From assembly GCF_000765695.2 (NCBI RefSeq), contig NZ_JRPB02000003.1:62001-126000 (forward strand): DNA of 64,000 nt, given 5' to 3'. Below, in pieces: positions 17,884 to 24,913 of this stretch. The first letter of the stretch is position 1. The number at the start of each line of letters is the position of its first letter. Position numbers and translations under genes: made by a program. The DNA comes from Helicobacter sp. MIT 11-5569 (GTDB lineage: Bacteria; Campylobacterota; Campylobacteria; Campylobacterales; Helicobacteraceae). The notes under the pieces are model-generated. The model saw only the letters and a list, made by a program, of their open reading frames with translations, was not told where the DNA came from and ran no database searches.

Positions 17884-18666
17884 ATGGCAATAAAAAGTTT
17901 AGTTGATAATGTAGAGACAACGCAACCCGAAAATCAAGAAAATCAAGAGAATGCGGGCGTAGATACGGTAAGCAATATTTTAAATAGAGAGATTTTAGAT
18001 TTATTAGCAAATAGCCCAGAGTTTGTTGCAGAGATTAAAAAGACTTTGGAGCTAAACACAGCACTTTATGAGAGTTTCACGCTTTTAAGAGAGAAGTTCC
18101 AAGAAAATCTAGCCTTCAGTCAAGAACATGCAAAAATCCTAAGCGAGCTAGCAAACGCTTTTGATACAGATTATCGTTCTTTTGTGCGAGAAAACGAACT
18201 TACAAAACGAAGAATCGAGGATTGCCTCACAGAGCTAGACGCACAAAAGCAAGAAAATATCAAGTTTTTAGAAAAAATAAAAGCAACAAATCTCAAAGCA
18301 GAGGAGATACAAACAAACCTAGATAGGATTTTAGCAAAAATCACAGATGTAGAAAGCTATGAGAGAGAAATAAACGCGCTTGTGGATTCCATAGAGGGGC
18401 ATAAAAACGACTTAGAACAAACCATAAACACAAAGCTACAAGACGCACAAACGCAATTAGAAGAAAAAATCAATGCAGCGTTTTTGGAGTTACAAGAAAA
18501 AATCCAAGAAGAAGCAAGTGTGCAGATGTTTTTTGACAAGCTTGATAAGATTAATGCAAGCGTTGGATTCTTTATCCAAAATACACTAAATGTGCAAGCA
18601 AAAGCAGCACTCACAACAATCCAAAAAGAATATGACGCGTTTAAAATGGGGCGAACTAGCCCTTAA
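17884..18666 (+). CDS. Coiled-coil phage protein, partial paralogue of the preceding gene
   Basis: This 260-residue protein starts 4 nt after the previous gene ends, with an aaaggag site inside its 3' end. Residues about 8-22 repeat the TQPENQENQEN peptide of its neighbour, at the DNA level too, and the rest is a long coiled coil with a related LPEF/SPEFVAE.KK.L motif (about residues 37-55). The two probably arose by tandem duplication. A role as paired fibre or connector subunits is plausible but unproven. Confidence 0.6.
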   Translation: MAIKSLVDNVETTQPENQENQENAGVDTVSNILNREILDLLANSPEFVAEIKKTLELNTALYESFTLLREKFQENLAFSQEHAKILSELANAFDTDYRSFVRENELTKRRIEDCLTELDAQKQENIKFLEKIKATNLKAEEIQTNLDRILAKITDVESYEREINALVDSIEGHKNDLEQTINTKLQDAQTQLEEKINAAFLELQEKIQEEASVQMFFDKLDKINASVGFFIQNTLNVQAKAALTTIQKEYDAFKMGRTSP

Positions 18667-18667
18667 G

Positions 18668-18705
18668 TTTTAACCCTTTTTTAAAAAAAGGAAAAAACGC
18701 ACAAT
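18668..18705 (+). promoter_or_regulatory. Phage late promoter motif, copy 4
   Basis: TTTTAACCCTTTTTTAA starts at 18668 and a weaker -10-like CACAAT starts at 18700, offset 32 nt. The RCC1-like fibre gene begins at 18734 after a strong aaggagg site. Confidence 0.55.
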
Positions 18706-18733
18706 GGCAAAAATTTAACTTTAAGGAGGCAAA

Positions 18734-20401
18734 ATGCCAAAGTCTGAAGAAGCACAAGAGCAAACACAAGCTCATTCGCTACAAAATACATTAAATAGCA
18801 CTAAAGAGGATACTACAGATGTTTTTATCCAAGCGGCTTTAAATATCCAAAAATTAGTGGATAAGGTTACAGAGATTTTAGAGGATTTAACTTTGCTGGA
18901 TGCACAGAATGTTAATGCAAAGCTTGAAGAAATACGGCAAGAGGCTTTAGCGATTGCAGGAAATCCGCTAGATGATGCACAAATGCAAGAAAAGCTAGAG
19001 CAAATCCAAACCGCGCTAAATTCTGCACTAGCAGAGATTAAAGCTAATGGCGGGTTTAATGTAGAAGCGTTAAGAGATGAAGTGCAAAAGGCACTAGCGA
19101 GCTTAAATACAGAAGAGATTACAAGTCTTATTAATGCAGGAAAAGCACAGCTAGAAACGCTTAATACAACTGCGCAAGAAGCACTAAGTGGATTAAAAGA
19201 AACAGGTGTTTCAGAGATTAATGCAAGGATTGAATTTGGTATAAAAGAGATTAAGAAAGCCATCGCAGAAGGTGGCATTACTGCTTCTTATACGCAAGAA
19301 CGCAAACTTTTTGATATGTATCAATATTCTGCTCCTGCAAGTTTAGCTGGTGCGTATTGGGTGGATTTAGAAGGTGGAGAAGATAAAGAATCCCCTCTGC
19401 ATTTTAAGCGCATTAAATATATCGGTAACAACGCAAATGTCAATCGTGGATTAAGCTTAAGTGGTTTTGAGAATGCTGGGTTAGTCAATACAATCACGAT
19501 TCCAGAAGGTGAAAAATGTGTGGAAGTGTGGGGAGATTGGGGAAATATCATCGCACTAAGTGAAGATAGAACAAGTCTTTATGTGCTAGGAGCTAATACT
19601 AATGGGCAATTAGGTGTCGGGAATAAAAGCAAAGTAACCACAATGCAGCGTGTGTTTGTGGCAAGGGATATTGAAGAAGTGCTTACAAACCCTTATAACA
19701 CCATTGTGAAAACAAAAAGCGGCGCACTTTATATCTGCGGGCATAGTGCCACGCCAACATTCCAAAAATTAACAGATGGGGTAAAACATTTTTGGTGGGC
19801 TTCGGGTTATGGAGTAAGTGGCTATGTGTGCCTAAATGTGATTAAAGACGATGGTAAGATGTATGCTTGGATTAAAAATGCTGGTGCTTTAGTTACTCAT
19901 GCAAACTATGAAAAAACTGCACCTGCTGTTAGTAAAGTTATCCAAGATTCTGGGCTTAGGTATATCTATCCTTTGTGCATTAGCGAAAATTCCACAAAAA
20001 CAGAAGCAATGCAGAACTTTAGCAGTGCTTCTTTTAAGAAAATTTGGCAATCCTATGGCAATAGGCAATACGCACTAGGGATTGATACTTCTAATAATCT
20101 TTATTTAAACACCACAAAGGTTTTAGAAAAAGTCAAAGACGCGAAGAGTTTTTGGAATCACACAAGTGGGCAAACCACTCTCGCACTAAAAGAAGATGGC
20201 ACATTATGGGCGAGTGGTCTTAGTAGATTTGGAGGTGGCACGCAAAGCGCAGTAGTAGCCACTTGGGAGCAAGTGAGTGAGGGAGTAAAAGAGATTGGAG
20301 TTTGTCCAAACAATGCGTATCTCTTAAAAGAAGATGGTGAGATTTATGGCTGCTTGCCATTTGCAAGTAATGGCAAATGGACAAAACTAACAGGTAATTA
20401 A
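18734..20401 (+). CDS. Tail fibre/spike protein with RCC1-like C-terminus
   Basis: The 555-residue protein has a helical N-terminal half (about 1-180) and a C-terminal half (about 250-555) of repeats resembling RCC1 beta-propeller blades: VWGDWGNIIALSED..LYVLGANTNGQLGVG, then similar blades around KSGALYICG, DDGKMYAWIKN, TSNNLYLNT, EDGTLWASGLSRFGGG and EDGEIYGC. This combination fits a receptor-binding fibre whose propeller contacts the host surface. The next gene is a DUF4376-like fibre-associated protein, supporting the role. RCC1-like folds are uncommon in tail fibres; the fold is my reading of the repeat pattern. Confidence 0.7.
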   Translation: MPKSEEAQEQTQAHSLQNTLNSTKEDTTDVFIQAALNIQKLVDKVTEILEDLTLLDAQNVNAKLEEIRQEALAIAGNPLDDAQMQEKLEQIQTALNSALAEIKANGGFNVEALRDEVQKALASLNTEEITSLINAGKAQLETLNTTAQEALSGLKETGVSEINARIEFGIKEIKKAIAEGGITASYTQERKLFDMYQYSAPASLAGAYWVDLEGGEDKESPLHFKRIKYIGNNANVNRGLSLSGFENAGLVNTITIPEGEKCVEVWGDWGNIIALSEDRTSLYVLGANTNGQLGVGNKSKVTTMQRVFVARDIEEVLTNPYNTIVKTKSGALYICGHSATPTFQKLTDGVKHFWWASGYGVSGYVCLNVIKDDGKMYAWIKNAGALVTHANYEKTAPAVSKVIQDSGLRYIYPLCISENSTKTEAMQNFSSASFKKIWQSYGNRQYALGIDTSNNLYLNTTKVLEKVKDAKSFWNHTSGQTTLALKEDGTLWASGLSRFGGGTQSAVVATWEQVSEGVKEIGVCPNNAYLLKEDGEIYGCLPFASNGKWTKLTGN

Positions 20402-20412
20402 AAGGAGAAAGA

Positions 20413-20937
20413 ATGTTTTATAAAATCGCAGAAGATAAACTTTATACACAAAATTTAGAAGGCTTAGAACACAAAGGCTATCATGAAGGCTTTGTGTATC
20501 TTAGCTCTGAAGTCGAGAGAGGCTCGCCCTTTAAAGCAGTCCGAAAGATTCCCGAAGCGATTGCAGAAGAAGAGGAAGCGCATTTAAGGGAGCTAAAGCG
20601 CGACAAGCTAGAGCTATGCAACCGCGCTTTTGATATTGCAATCAATGCTTTGCTAGAGCAAATCCCACAAAGTGAGCTGCTAAGCTGGAACACACAAGAA
20701 GCAGAAGCTAGAGCATTCTTAAGCTCTGAAGAGGAAGAAGACGCACCAATGCTAGCACAGCTTTCACACGCGCGCGGGATTCCGCTAAAGCCTTTGGCGC
20801 AAAAGGTTATAGAAAAATCCGATGCGTATAAAATGGCAAGTGGGAAACTGATAGGTCAAAGGCAAAACTACGAAAAAGCAATTGAGCAAGCACAGAGTCA
20901 AGAGGAACTCGAGCAAATACAGATTATTTATGCGTAG
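20413..20937 (+). CDS. DUF4376-like tail-fibre-associated protein
   Basis: The C-terminal half (about residues 85-174) matches the DUF4376 pattern often found next to tail fibre genes: WNTQEAEARAFL, APMLAQLSHARGIPL, LAQKVIEKS and LIGQRQNYEKAIEQA. The N-terminus is a short beta-rich segment. It lies 11 nt after the fibre gene with an aaggagaaag site. Proteins of this type may act in fibre assembly or be virion-bound; the exact role is not established. Confidence 0.7.
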   Translation: MFYKIAEDKLYTQNLEGLEHKGYHEGFVYLSSEVERGSPFKAVRKIPEAIAEEEEAHLRELKRDKLELCNRAFDIAINALLEQIPQSELLSWNTQEAEARAFLSSEEEEDAPMLAQLSHARGIPLKPLAQKVIEKSDAYKMASGKLIGQRQNYEKAIEQAQSQEELEQIQIIYA

Positions 20938-20950
20938 ATAAGGAAGAGTA

Positions 20951-21463
20951 ATGGAATCACAACAAGCAGAAGGCTTAAGCCACGCGCAAGAGTTTTTAGA
21001 AATCGCCCAACAAGTAGAATCGTTAGGAGTGGTAGGCATATTTTTTGTTATGCTTATTATCGCGATTACTGCGAATTATTTTCTTTTTAAACACGCGATG
21101 GCGAATTGCGGAGGAATGCGCGAGATTCAAAGCTCTTTAGAATCCCTATCCCGCGCGATAGAAAAGACGAATGAAACCCAACGCTTAAGCGTGGAAATCG
21201 TCAAAGAGTTTAGCGAAAAAGAATCTGCAGCACTTCGCGAAAGTCTAGCTAGAGAAACAGAAAATATAAGAAAGTTTCATATCGAAAGCTCTGCGCTTAT
21301 GCGCAAACGCATTGAAAAAGAAGTAGAAAGCCTAAAAGACTTTTTAGAATCAAAAATCAATGCGGCTTCTGCTGATTCCAAAGGTCGCCTAAAACAAATA
21401 GAACAAAGACTAGAGAGGGAGGGTTATAGTGAAAAACAAAGACTTAGTTGTTCGATTGATTGA
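20951..21463 (+). CDS. Membrane-anchored coiled-coil protein, possible holin
   Basis: The 170-residue protein has one clear membrane segment (about residues 26-48, GVVGIFFVMLIIAITANYFLF) followed by a long charged coiled coil. It lies at the start of the lysis genes, and its 3' end overlaps the next gene by 35 nt. Position and a single N-terminal membrane helix make a holin or lysis-related protein possible, but the long coiled coil is atypical for a holin, so this stays tentative. Confidence 0.5.
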   Translation: MESQQAEGLSHAQEFLEIAQQVESLGVVGIFFVMLIIAITANYFLFKHAMANCGGMREIQSSLESLSRAIEKTNETQRLSVEIVKEFSEKESAALRESLARETENIRKFHIESSALMRKRIEKEVESLKDFLESKINAASADSKGRLKQIEQRLEREGYSEKQRLSCSID

Positions 21464-21833
21464 TAAAAAAAACTTCGAACTCCAACAAGATTTTTATTTT
21501 TATTTTACAGAAGAAGTCAATCTCTGTGGGCTAGGCTATCCTAGCACAGAAGAAAAAGATATGCGCTATGTGGTTGTGCCAAAAGGGTTTAACACAGACT
21601 TTGGAAGTGTGCCCCAACTCTTTCAAAGTCTAGTTAGTCCAGTTGGTAATGCGACAAAGGCGTATGTGGTGCATGATTTTTTATGTGTTTTGAGTGCAGA
21701 TAAAAGACTATCGCGCAAAGAAGCGGATGAGATTTTTAAAGCAGCATTAAAGCAAGTGAAAATCAATGCTTTTTTAAGCAGTGTGCTTTATGGTGCAGTG
21801 CGATTGTATGCGATTATAAGGGGCTTAAAATGA
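21429..21833 (+). CDS. DUF1353 family phage protein
   Basis: The 134-residue protein carries the DUF1353 signature PKGFNTDFGSVP (about residues 51-62) followed by a hydrophobic segment and a KAYVVHDFLC stretch. DUF1353 proteins are common near phage lysis or tail genes, function unknown. It starts with GTG inside the end of the upstream gene after agggaggg (21416-21423), and its TGA stop overlaps the ATG of a 17-codon ORF. Confidence 0.75.
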   Translation: MKNKDLVVRLIDKKNFELQQDFYFYFTEEVNLCGLGYPSTEEKDMRYVVVPKGFNTDFGSVPQLFQSLVSPVGNATKAYVVHDFLCVLSADKRLSRKEADEIFKAALKQVKINAFLSSVLYGAVRLYAIIRGLK

Positions 21834-21883
21834 TATGGACGTTTTTTGCAGGGTTTGCAAGTGGGTGTTTTGTTAATCGATAG
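21830..21883 (+). CDS. 17-codon membrane micro-ORF
   Basis: Begins in an ATGA overlap with the DUF1353 stop and encodes MIWTFFAGFASGCFVNR, a short hydrophobic peptide. The overlap suggests coupled translation. Very short coding calls are uncertain; a chance ORF is possible. Confidence 0.35.
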   Translation: MIWTFFAGFASGCFVNR

Positions 21884-21907
21884 TATAAAAAGAAAGGATA
21901 ATGAAGT

Positions 21908-22366
21908 ATGAAACAAGCAGTATTAGCGTTTATCACGACATTAACAGCAGAGTTTGAAGGGTTTAGGAGCAAGGTTTATAAGTGTCCAGCTGGGTTTGAT
22001 ACAATCGGATATGGGCGAAATATTAAAGCAAATCCGCTTAGTGCTGAAGAAAAGGCATTGCTAAAGAATGGAGAAGTGAGTAAAGAAGTCGCGCTAGAGT
22101 GGCTAAAAGAGGAGCTAGAGAAATGCTATAACCAGCTTGATAAAGAATTTGCGTGGTTTAAAACGCTTGATATTAAAAGAGCGGGTGCATTAACTGATAT
22201 GGTTTATAATCTAGGCTTTGGCGGGTTTAAAAGCTTTAAAAATACAATTAAGTATTTAGAAGCAAAAGATTTTGCACAAGCGGCAAATAATATGGAACAA
22301 AGCAAGTGGTTTAGACAAGTCAAAAGGCGCGGTGTGTTTATTACAAATCTAGTGCGGAATGGGTAA
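21908..22366 (+). CDS. GH24 lysozyme (endolysin)
   Basis: A 152-residue T4-type lysozyme that cleaves peptidoglycan at the end of infection. The E-x8-C-x5-T triad is visible as E17 (EGF), C26 (KCPAG) and T32 (DTIGYG); T4 lysozyme has Asp in place of the Cys, and Cys is known in other phage members. The later conserved parts (ALTDMVYNLGFGGF, WFRQVKRRG) are present. No signal or anchor sequence is seen, so export would need a holin. It overlaps the following spanin gene by 1 nt. Confidence 0.9.
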   Translation: MKQAVLAFITTLTAEFEGFRSKVYKCPAGFDTIGYGRNIKANPLSAEEKALLKNGEVSKEVALEWLKEELEKCYNQLDKEFAWFKTLDIKRAGALTDMVYNLGFGGFKSFKNTIKYLEAKDFAQAANNMEQSKWFRQVKRRGVFITNLVRNG

Positions 22367-22701
22367 TGCTGAAGCTTTTGAGTAATTTTAGCGGTGGGGG
22401 AATCTCCACTGCGCTTTATGGAGTGATTGGCTCTTTGGTTGCGGCTTTAGCTTTTGTGGGCTGGCTGTATAAAGGAAGCTTAGAGACAATCGCAAGTTTG
22501 AATGCGCAACTGCAGTTAGAGAGAGAAAACGCTTGGACGCTAGAGAGCGCGATTGAGAAGCAAAACAAAGCCTTCAAAAGCTTGGAAGTCAAAGCTACAA
22601 TCAAAGATACAAGCGCGGTAGATAGAATCGTGATAAAAGATAAAACGTGTGAAGCAGAGCTTTTAGGATACAAAGAGGTTTTTAAGGAGTTGGGCAAGTG
22701 A
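22366..22701 (+). CDS. Probable inner-membrane spanin (Rz-like)
   Basis: The 111-residue protein has one N-terminal membrane segment (about residues 12-36) and a periplasmic coiled coil (about 40-80), the i-spanin layout. It directly follows the lysozyme (ATG overlaps its stop) and a lipoprotein of o-spanin type is encoded downstream. Together they would fuse inner and outer membranes in the last step of lysis. Confidence 0.65.
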   Translation: MLKLLSNFSGGGISTALYGVIGSLVAALAFVGWLYKGSLETIASLNAQLQLERENAWTLESAIEKQNKAFKSLEVKATIKDTSAVDRIVIKDKTCEAELLGYKEVFKELGK

Positions 22702-22738
22702 AAAGAGGGCTTTGCAATAACGCCACAAGGGCGCAAGG

Positions 22739-22816
22739 CTATAACGCCTTGACTGCTAAAAGAATAAGGAGTATAATTCCTTTTGCAATTAGCTTTAGTA
22801 TTGCATTTAAAGGCAT
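22739..22816 (-). CDS. Candidate AapA-like type I toxin peptide, 25 aa
   Basis: The minus strand encodes a 25-residue hydrophobic, cationic peptide (MPLNAILKLIAKGIILLILL, then AVKAL). The site GAGGTGA (plus 22822-22828) lies 5 nt before the ATG. Upstream, ACCTCG-AAAG-TGAGGT forms a hairpin that hides this site, as known for H. pylori AapA messages. A 9-nt stretch in the 5' leader (plus 22864-22872) is complementary to one just after the ORF (22702-22710), as in the AapA 5'-3' interaction. A consensus -10 lies antisense within the ORF. Toxicity is inferred from architecture; the peptide is not an obvious AapA sequence homologue. Confidence 0.5.
   Translation of the reverse strand: MPLNAILKLIAKGIILLILLAVKAL
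22772..22777 (+). promoter_or_regulatory. TATAAT -10 antisense to the toxin ORF
   Basis: A perfect TATAAT inside the minus-strand ORF would start a plus-strand RNA near 22784, covering the toxin message start codon and leader. No -35 is visible, which is normal for Helicobacter promoters. Confidence 0.45.
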
Positions 22817-22872
22817 ATTTATCACCTCACTTTCGAGGTTGAAACTTACCTTAGAGGGTTGCCGCCCTCTTT
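22784..22872 (+). ncRNA. Candidate IsoA-like antisense RNA
   Basis: From the TATAAT at 22772, an RNA of about 89 nt would end at the hairpin AGAGGG-TTGCCG-CCCTCT (22853-22870) followed by TT. It would pair perfectly with the toxin ATG, ribosome site and leader. Size and placement match the roughly 80-nt IsoA RNAs of H. pylori. Ends are inferred. Confidence 0.4.
22853..22870 (+). terminator. GC-rich hairpin, end of the antisense RNA
   Basis: A perfect 6-bp stem AGAGGG/CCCTCT with a 6-nt loop followed by only TT then GGGC. The weak T-tract lowers confidence. On the minus strand the same hairpin lies in the toxin leader. Confidence 0.4.
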
Positions 22873-22890
22873 GGGCAAACCTCAAAAGAA

Positions 22891-22896
22891 ATTTTA
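22891..22896 (-). promoter_or_regulatory. Possible -10 (TAAAAT) of the toxin message
   Basis: TAAAAT on the minus strand would start a transcript near 22884 with a leader of about 68 nt before the toxin ATG at 22816. One mismatch to TATAAT. Confidence 0.3.
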
Positions 22897-23003
22897 GTAA
22901 AATTCCCCTTAAAGCTAAGTTTAAAAAGCTCGTATTTACCGCTAGTTTAGCACTTTTTGCATTGATGTTGTTAGGGTGTAAAATAAAAACAATAAAAAGA
23001 CCA

Positions 23004-23240
23004 ATGCAAAGCGTGCAAATCTCTATTTTACTTTTACTTCCACTTCTCTTTAGTGCATGTGCTTCAAAGCCAGTGTATAAAATAAAAACGCAAGAAGTAT
23101 TTATCCCAGTTAAATGCAATCTCACACTTCCACAAAAGCCAAAAGAAGATGGAAGTTTTGCATCACACAAAGCACTTGCAAAGTATTATTTACAAGTTGA
23201 ACAAATCGCCAAAGATTGCACAAAGGAAACAAATGAATAA
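23004..23240 (+). CDS. Probable outer-membrane spanin lipoprotein (Rz1-like)
   Basis: I start at ATG 23004 (MQSVQISILLLL..) because it gives a clean lipoprotein signal with the lipobox LFSAC, cysteine at residue 18. The 78-residue product is short and Pro/Lys/Cys-containing, as expected for an o-spanin partner of the i-spanin at 22366. A frame extending back to 22698 exists but is not convincing as protein. It overlaps the next gene start by 8 nt. Confidence 0.6.
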   Translation: MQSVQISILLLLPLLFSACASKPVYKIKTQEVFIPVKCNLTLPQKPKEDGSFASHKALAKYYLQVEQIAKDCTKETNE

Positions 23241-24132
23241 ACTTGAAGTCGCAAGAAAAAAAGCCATAGAGAATGCCCTCTCTTTAAAAAGAGTGGAACA
23301 CACAGGCGTAACTGCGCATTTAATGCTAGAAAATGCCAAGATAGAAACAAAACTCAAGGGAAATACTCTATCTTTAGAGTTTTTAGCACAGAGGCAAAAG
23401 GATATTAAACAAGAGATTTTACAAGCACGCGCTAAGTGTGAAGCGTTGGTTTATTCTAGTAAGAGAATAGTAAAAGAAAAAGGGCGATTAAATGCGCAAA
23501 GTTTAAAATATCGTTATTTAGCAAGCGCATTAGAGATTGATTATTTGTTTGAAAATGTGCTTTTAGCAAATGCAAAAGCAAATGCACAATTTTATAAAGT
23601 GCTTGCATTAGTTGCAAATGCGCAAAGAAAAAATCTTCCTGAACTTCAAGCACAAAGAGAAAAAACCACGCAAGAAATCAAGGCTTTAAATGTGGAAGTT
23701 TGCGTGCTTTATGAGGGGATTATAGAAGTAGGGCAACAAGTGGCGTTCAATGAAGAAGAGATTAAGCGGCTAGAGATTGAGATAGAGCGCGCTAGAGCAA
23801 CGCTAGCACTCAAAGAAGAGTTGCTTAAGGAACTAAAAGAGCATGCGCTTGCTTTAAAAACAACTTTGGATTCTACAAATCAATCCTTAAGAGATATTTT
23901 AGACGCACAAACCCTAGAGCGGTATGTTATTAATGCGTATTTGCGTGAAATCGTGCGTTTAAGAGAAGAGATAAAAAAAGCACAAATCCGAAAAGTAGAA
24001 CTGAACGACCTACTCTACCAAGCAATCGGAAAAATCAAACTTTTAGAAGGTAGGCTAGAATGGACAAGGTGTGAAGAGGTCCGCACAAAAGAACAAATCA
24101 AATTGACAAGGAGTGAAAATGAAAGAAATTAG
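23233..24132 (+). CDS. Long coiled-coil phage protein, 299 aa
   Basis: Start at ATG 23233 is supported by aaagga just upstream; the longer frame from 23149 lies inside the spanin. The protein is helical and coiled coil for nearly its whole length, rich in Glu, Lys, Leu and Ala, without membrane segments. No family recognised. It lies between lysis genes and small unknown genes before the portal, so a structural or assembly role is possible. Confidence 0.55.
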   Translation: MNKLEVARKKAIENALSLKRVEHTGVTAHLMLENAKIETKLKGNTLSLEFLAQRQKDIKQEILQARAKCEALVYSSKRIVKEKGRLNAQSLKYRYLASALEIDYLFENVLLANAKANAQFYKVLALVANAQRKNLPELQAQREKTTQEIKALNVEVCVLYEGIIEVGQQVAFNEEEIKRLEIEIERARATLALKEELLKELKEHALALKTTLDSTNQSLRDILDAQTLERYVINAYLREIVRLREEIKKAQIRKVELNDLLYQAIGKIKLLEGRLEWTRCEEVRTKEQIKLTRSENERN

Positions 24133-24376
24133 AATCGATATTGTGAGTTTTGAGTATGTAGGGAATAAGCCTTTTAAATACAAAGCGAGCAATCATAAAA
24201 CCTACAACCTAGAAAAAGGGGATATTTTAAGCTTAAAAGACGACCATTTTGCGCGCCTTTTAAGGCATAAATCGTTTTTTAAAGAGGTAGAAAATAAAAA
24301 AATAACACCTAAGAAGCCTAAAGTAAAAGAATCCCAAAATAACGCAAGCACACAAAGCACAGAGGGGTTATTATGA
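24119..24376 (+). CDS. Unrecognised small phage protein, 85 aa
   Basis: Start at ATG 24119 is chosen because AAGGAG (24108-24113) sits 5 nt upstream; a GTG lies at 24113 within that site. The N-terminal 60 residues look beta-rich and folded (IDIVSFEYVGNKPFKYKASN, then a DILSLKDDHFARLL stretch); the C-terminal 25 are Lys/Ser/Thr-rich and probably disordered. The gene overlaps both neighbours by a few bases. Confidence 0.55.
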   Translation: MKEIRIDIVSFEYVGNKPFKYKASNHKTYNLEKGDILSLKDDHFARLLRHKSFFKEVENKKITPKKPKVKESQNNASTQSTEGLL

Positions 24377-24846
24377 CGATTGAGAGCTTTTCTAGTAACT
24401 TACAAAAAATTGTCGATAGTTTTTACCACACAGAGTTGATACAAGATGCGCATATCCAAACAAGCTTCACAGGGGATAAAAAAGCAGAGTTTTTACTCCA
24501 AGTGCTAAGCCTAGCTAGCCAAACCGCGCTTAAGTTTGAGGATTTGGAACTTAGCTGGTATGCTGCAAAAGCACAAAACAAAATCCAACTTGCAGAAGCG
24601 TTAAAATCTCTAATCCAAAGCGAAAGTATTTTAGAAGGTGTGCTAACAAATGCACAGATTAACCGCTCAAATGCTTATGTGGGATTCCTAAATGTCGTAG
24701 GAAATGCCACAGAATCTGCTGCGATAAGCTCACACGCAGAAGGCTGCTTAGAGAGTATTAATGCGATTAATGTTGCTAAGATTGATGGTTATGGAAATTT
24801 GATTAAAGAAATTCGAGAAGATATAGCAAAGCAACTTAAAGCGTAA
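24373..24846 (+). CDS. Unrecognised phage protein, 157 aa
   Basis: A helical protein with alternating hydrophobic and polar residues, no recognised motif. Its ATG overlaps the preceding stop in an ATGA-like junction, so it is translated together with the 85-aa protein. It is the last gene before late-promoter copy 5. Confidence 0.55.
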   Translation: MTIESFSSNLQKIVDSFYHTELIQDAHIQTSFTGDKKAEFLLQVLSLASQTALKFEDLELSWYAAKAQNKIQLAEALKSLIQSESILEGVLTNAQINRSNAYVGFLNVVGNATESAAISSHAEGCLESINAINVAKIDGYGNLIKEIREDIAKQLKA

Positions 24847-24850
24847 GTTT

Positions 24851-24888
24851 TTTTAACCCTTTTTTAAAACCTCGCAAAAGCTTAGAAT
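24851..24888 (+). promoter_or_regulatory. Phage late promoter motif, copy 5
   Basis: TTTTAACCCTTTTTTAA starts at 24851 and a good -10, TAGAAT, starts at 24883, offset 32 nt. The portal gene follows at 24914. Confidence 0.62.
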
Positions 24889-24913
24889 ACTAAAAACTTA
24901 AAAAGGGAAGTTA

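Larger units (their letters stand above)
22702..23003. other. 302-nt gap holding an antisense toxin-like cassette
   Basis: A frame stays open on the plus strand from GTG 22698 into the o-spanin, but it lacks a convincing protein pattern apart from a second lipobox-like stretch (LALFALMLLGC, about 22948-22982). The region is dominated by inverted repeats and the minus-strand hydrophobic ORF described separately, so I read most of it as a structured RNA locus rather than an extended spanin gene. Confidence 0.5.

Noticed and set aside
22698-23003. Extension of the o-spanin gene back to GTG 22698 (180 aa)
   Set aside because: The upstream part has no convincing protein pattern, the lipobox fits a start at 23004, and the region is filled with structured antisense signals.
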